6,308 nt of DNA from Acidobacteriota bacterium. Its GTDB lineage: Bacteria > Acidobacteriota > Terriglobia > Terriglobales > Acidobacteriaceae. The notes beneath the pieces are model-generated. The model was not told where the DNA came from. It saw only the letters and a list, made by a program, of their open reading frames with translations, and searched no databases. The stretch is taken from the NCBI GenBank assembly GCA_021841795.1, contig JAKCDN010000190.1, forward strand, positions 1 to 6,308, given 5' to 3'. Position 1 is the stretch's first letter; each line of letters opens with the position of its first letter. A program made the position numbers and the translations under genes. Shown here one piece after another: positions 5,603 through 6,308 of this stretch.

Positions 5603-5719
5603 ATGGCCCCGGAAAGAGAATGCGACGATGGAAGTCTTGAGGTGGATGGCGGCGGTGGTGCTGGGCTTACTGGCGATGCGAGCAGGCGCGGAGACGCAAC
5701 GGACAGTATGGGCCAATGA
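5603..5719 (+). CDS. Possible 38-residue upstream ORF overlapping the GH28 start
   Basis: GGAGGGGG (5594-5601) lies next to an ATG at 5603 and forms a stronger ribosome-binding site than the one before the GH28 ATG at 5628. The frame differs from that of GH28, runs 38 codons, overlaps the first 31 codons of the enzyme gene and stops at TGA 5717-5719. The peptide is Gly/Asp-rich with no signal. It may be a chance frame, or a leader ORF that lowers or couples translation of the enzyme. Confidence 0.15.
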   Translation: MAPERECDDGSLEVDGGGGAGLTGDASRRGDATDSMGQ

Positions 5720-6308
5720 TTTTGGCGCGAAGGGTGATGGGACGACGCTGAATACAGAGGCTATCCAAAAGGCGATTGATGCCGCCGCCGCTGTGCATGG
5801 GAAGGTGACGCTGAAGCCCGGTGTTTACTTGACGGGATCGGTGTTTTTGAAGAGCGGCGTAACGCTCGATGTGGCCGACGGCGTGACCCTGCTGGGATCG
5901 GAGCAGCTGAAAGACTATCCCATGCTCCCGACGCGCGTGGCGGGGATTGAGATGACGTGGCCGTCTGCGCTGGTGAATGTGCGCGACCAGAACGATGTAA
6001 AAATTGTGGGCAAGGGGACGATTGATGGCGACGGGCCGGTGTGGTGGAAGTCCTATTGGGATTTGAGGGCTAAGTATGAGCCGCAGGGGCTGCGCTGGGC
6101 CGCCGATTACGATGCGCGCCGGCCGCGCCTGCTGCTGATCCAGAACTCGGAACATGTGGAACTGGGCGGCGGAATTTTGCTTCGGCGGTCGGGGTTCTGG
6201 ACGGTGCAGATTTTGTACTCGCGCGCGGTGCATGTTGACGGCGTGACGATCCGAAACAACGAGGGCGGGCGCGGGCCGTCGACCGACGGGATTGATATCG
6301 ACTCGTCG
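5628..6308 (+). CDS. Secreted glycoside hydrolase family 28 (polygalacturonase-type), N-terminal part
   Basis: The first 227 residues of a GH28 right-handed beta-helix enzyme are present and the gene runs off the right edge; about half the usual length is seen. GH28 enzymes hydrolyse alpha-1,4 galacturonic bonds in pectin or rhamnogalacturonan. A signal peptide (about 1-21, ending RAGA) predicts export. The pectate-lyase-like start DFGAKGDGTTLNTEAIQKAI (31-50), then GKVTLKPGVYLTGSVFLKSG (58-77), GKGTIDGDGPVWW (128-140) and GPSTDGIDIDSS (216-227) are diagnostic. D220 in STDG is the expected first catalytic aspartate. The usual Asn of the NTD motif is Ser here. The DD, HG and RIK motifs lie beyond the window, so activity cannot be judged. 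ATG 5628 is chosen because it begins the signal peptide and has GGAAAGAGA 8 bases upstream. Confidence 0.9.
   Translation, partial: MEVLRWMAAVVLGLLAMRAGAETQRTVWANDFGAKGDGTTLNTEAIQKAIDAAAAVHGKVTLKPGVYLTGSVFLKSGVTLDVADGVTLLGSEQLKDYPMLPTRVAGIEMTWPSALVNVRDQNDVKIVGKGTIDGDGPVWWKSYWDLRAKYEPQGLRWAADYDARRPRLLLIQNSEHVELGGGILLRRSGFWTVQILYSRAVHVDGVTIRNNEGGRGPSTDGIDIDSS

Noticed and set aside
5667..6233. 188-codon minus-strand frame opposite the GH28 gene
   Set aside because: It is an antisense shadow; the plus strand carries diagnostic GH28 motifs.
1..6308. CRISPR array, tRNA/rRNA, insertion sequence or defence system
   Set aside because: I saw no regularly spaced long repeats, no tRNA-like cloverleaf with a conserved T-loop, no transposase and no defence-family protein.

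Overview
The window looks like chromosomal DNA of a GC-rich, Gram-negative soil bacterium. The best guess is an acidobacterium of the Terriglobia type. This is inferred from the protein families present (a DUF5916/CBM9-like outer-membrane protein, DUF4126, a secreted GH28 pectinase and a Pro/Ala-linker lipoprotein whose core resembles acidobacterial hypotheticals) and from weak use of Shine-Dalgarno sites. No search could be run, so the taxon is tentative.

Layout. Bases 1-180 hold the C-terminal end of a DUF362-family protein (+), cut by the window edge. Bases 181-790 have no convincing long gene. They contain clustered inverted repeats around a GTCTTAC half-site, a perfect 10-bp inverted repeat with a nested stem, and a possible 26-codon ORF that ends just before a clear rho-independent terminator (791-828, + strand). 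A lipoprotein gene (833-1576, -) and a large gene for an N-terminal CBM9-like, C-terminal beta-barrel outer-membrane protein (1886-4315, -) follow, separated by about 310 bases of non-coding, partly G-run-rich DNA. A divergent spacer (4316-4617) precedes a DUF4126 membrane-protein gene (4618-5214, +). That gene converges, with only 12 bases between stop codons, on a small single-helix membrane-protein gene (5227-5475, -). A second divergent spacer with a 9-bp inverted repeat leads into the first 227 codons of a secreted glycoside hydrolase family 28 (polygalacturonase-type) protein (5628 to the window end, +).

Function. The gene order does not form one obvious pathway; most transcription units are single genes. 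Three products are exported or envelope-located: the lipoprotein, the DUF5916-type barrel and the GH28 enzyme. A link between the barrel, which has a carbohydrate-binding-like N-terminal domain, and pectin breakdown is possible but is inference only. I saw no CRISPR array, tRNA, rRNA, insertion sequence or recognisable defence system. The least explained part is 181-830. The most testable predictions are a leaderless mRNA for the DUF4126 gene, several short ORFs with good ribosome-binding sites, and the unit that ends at the 791-828 terminator.
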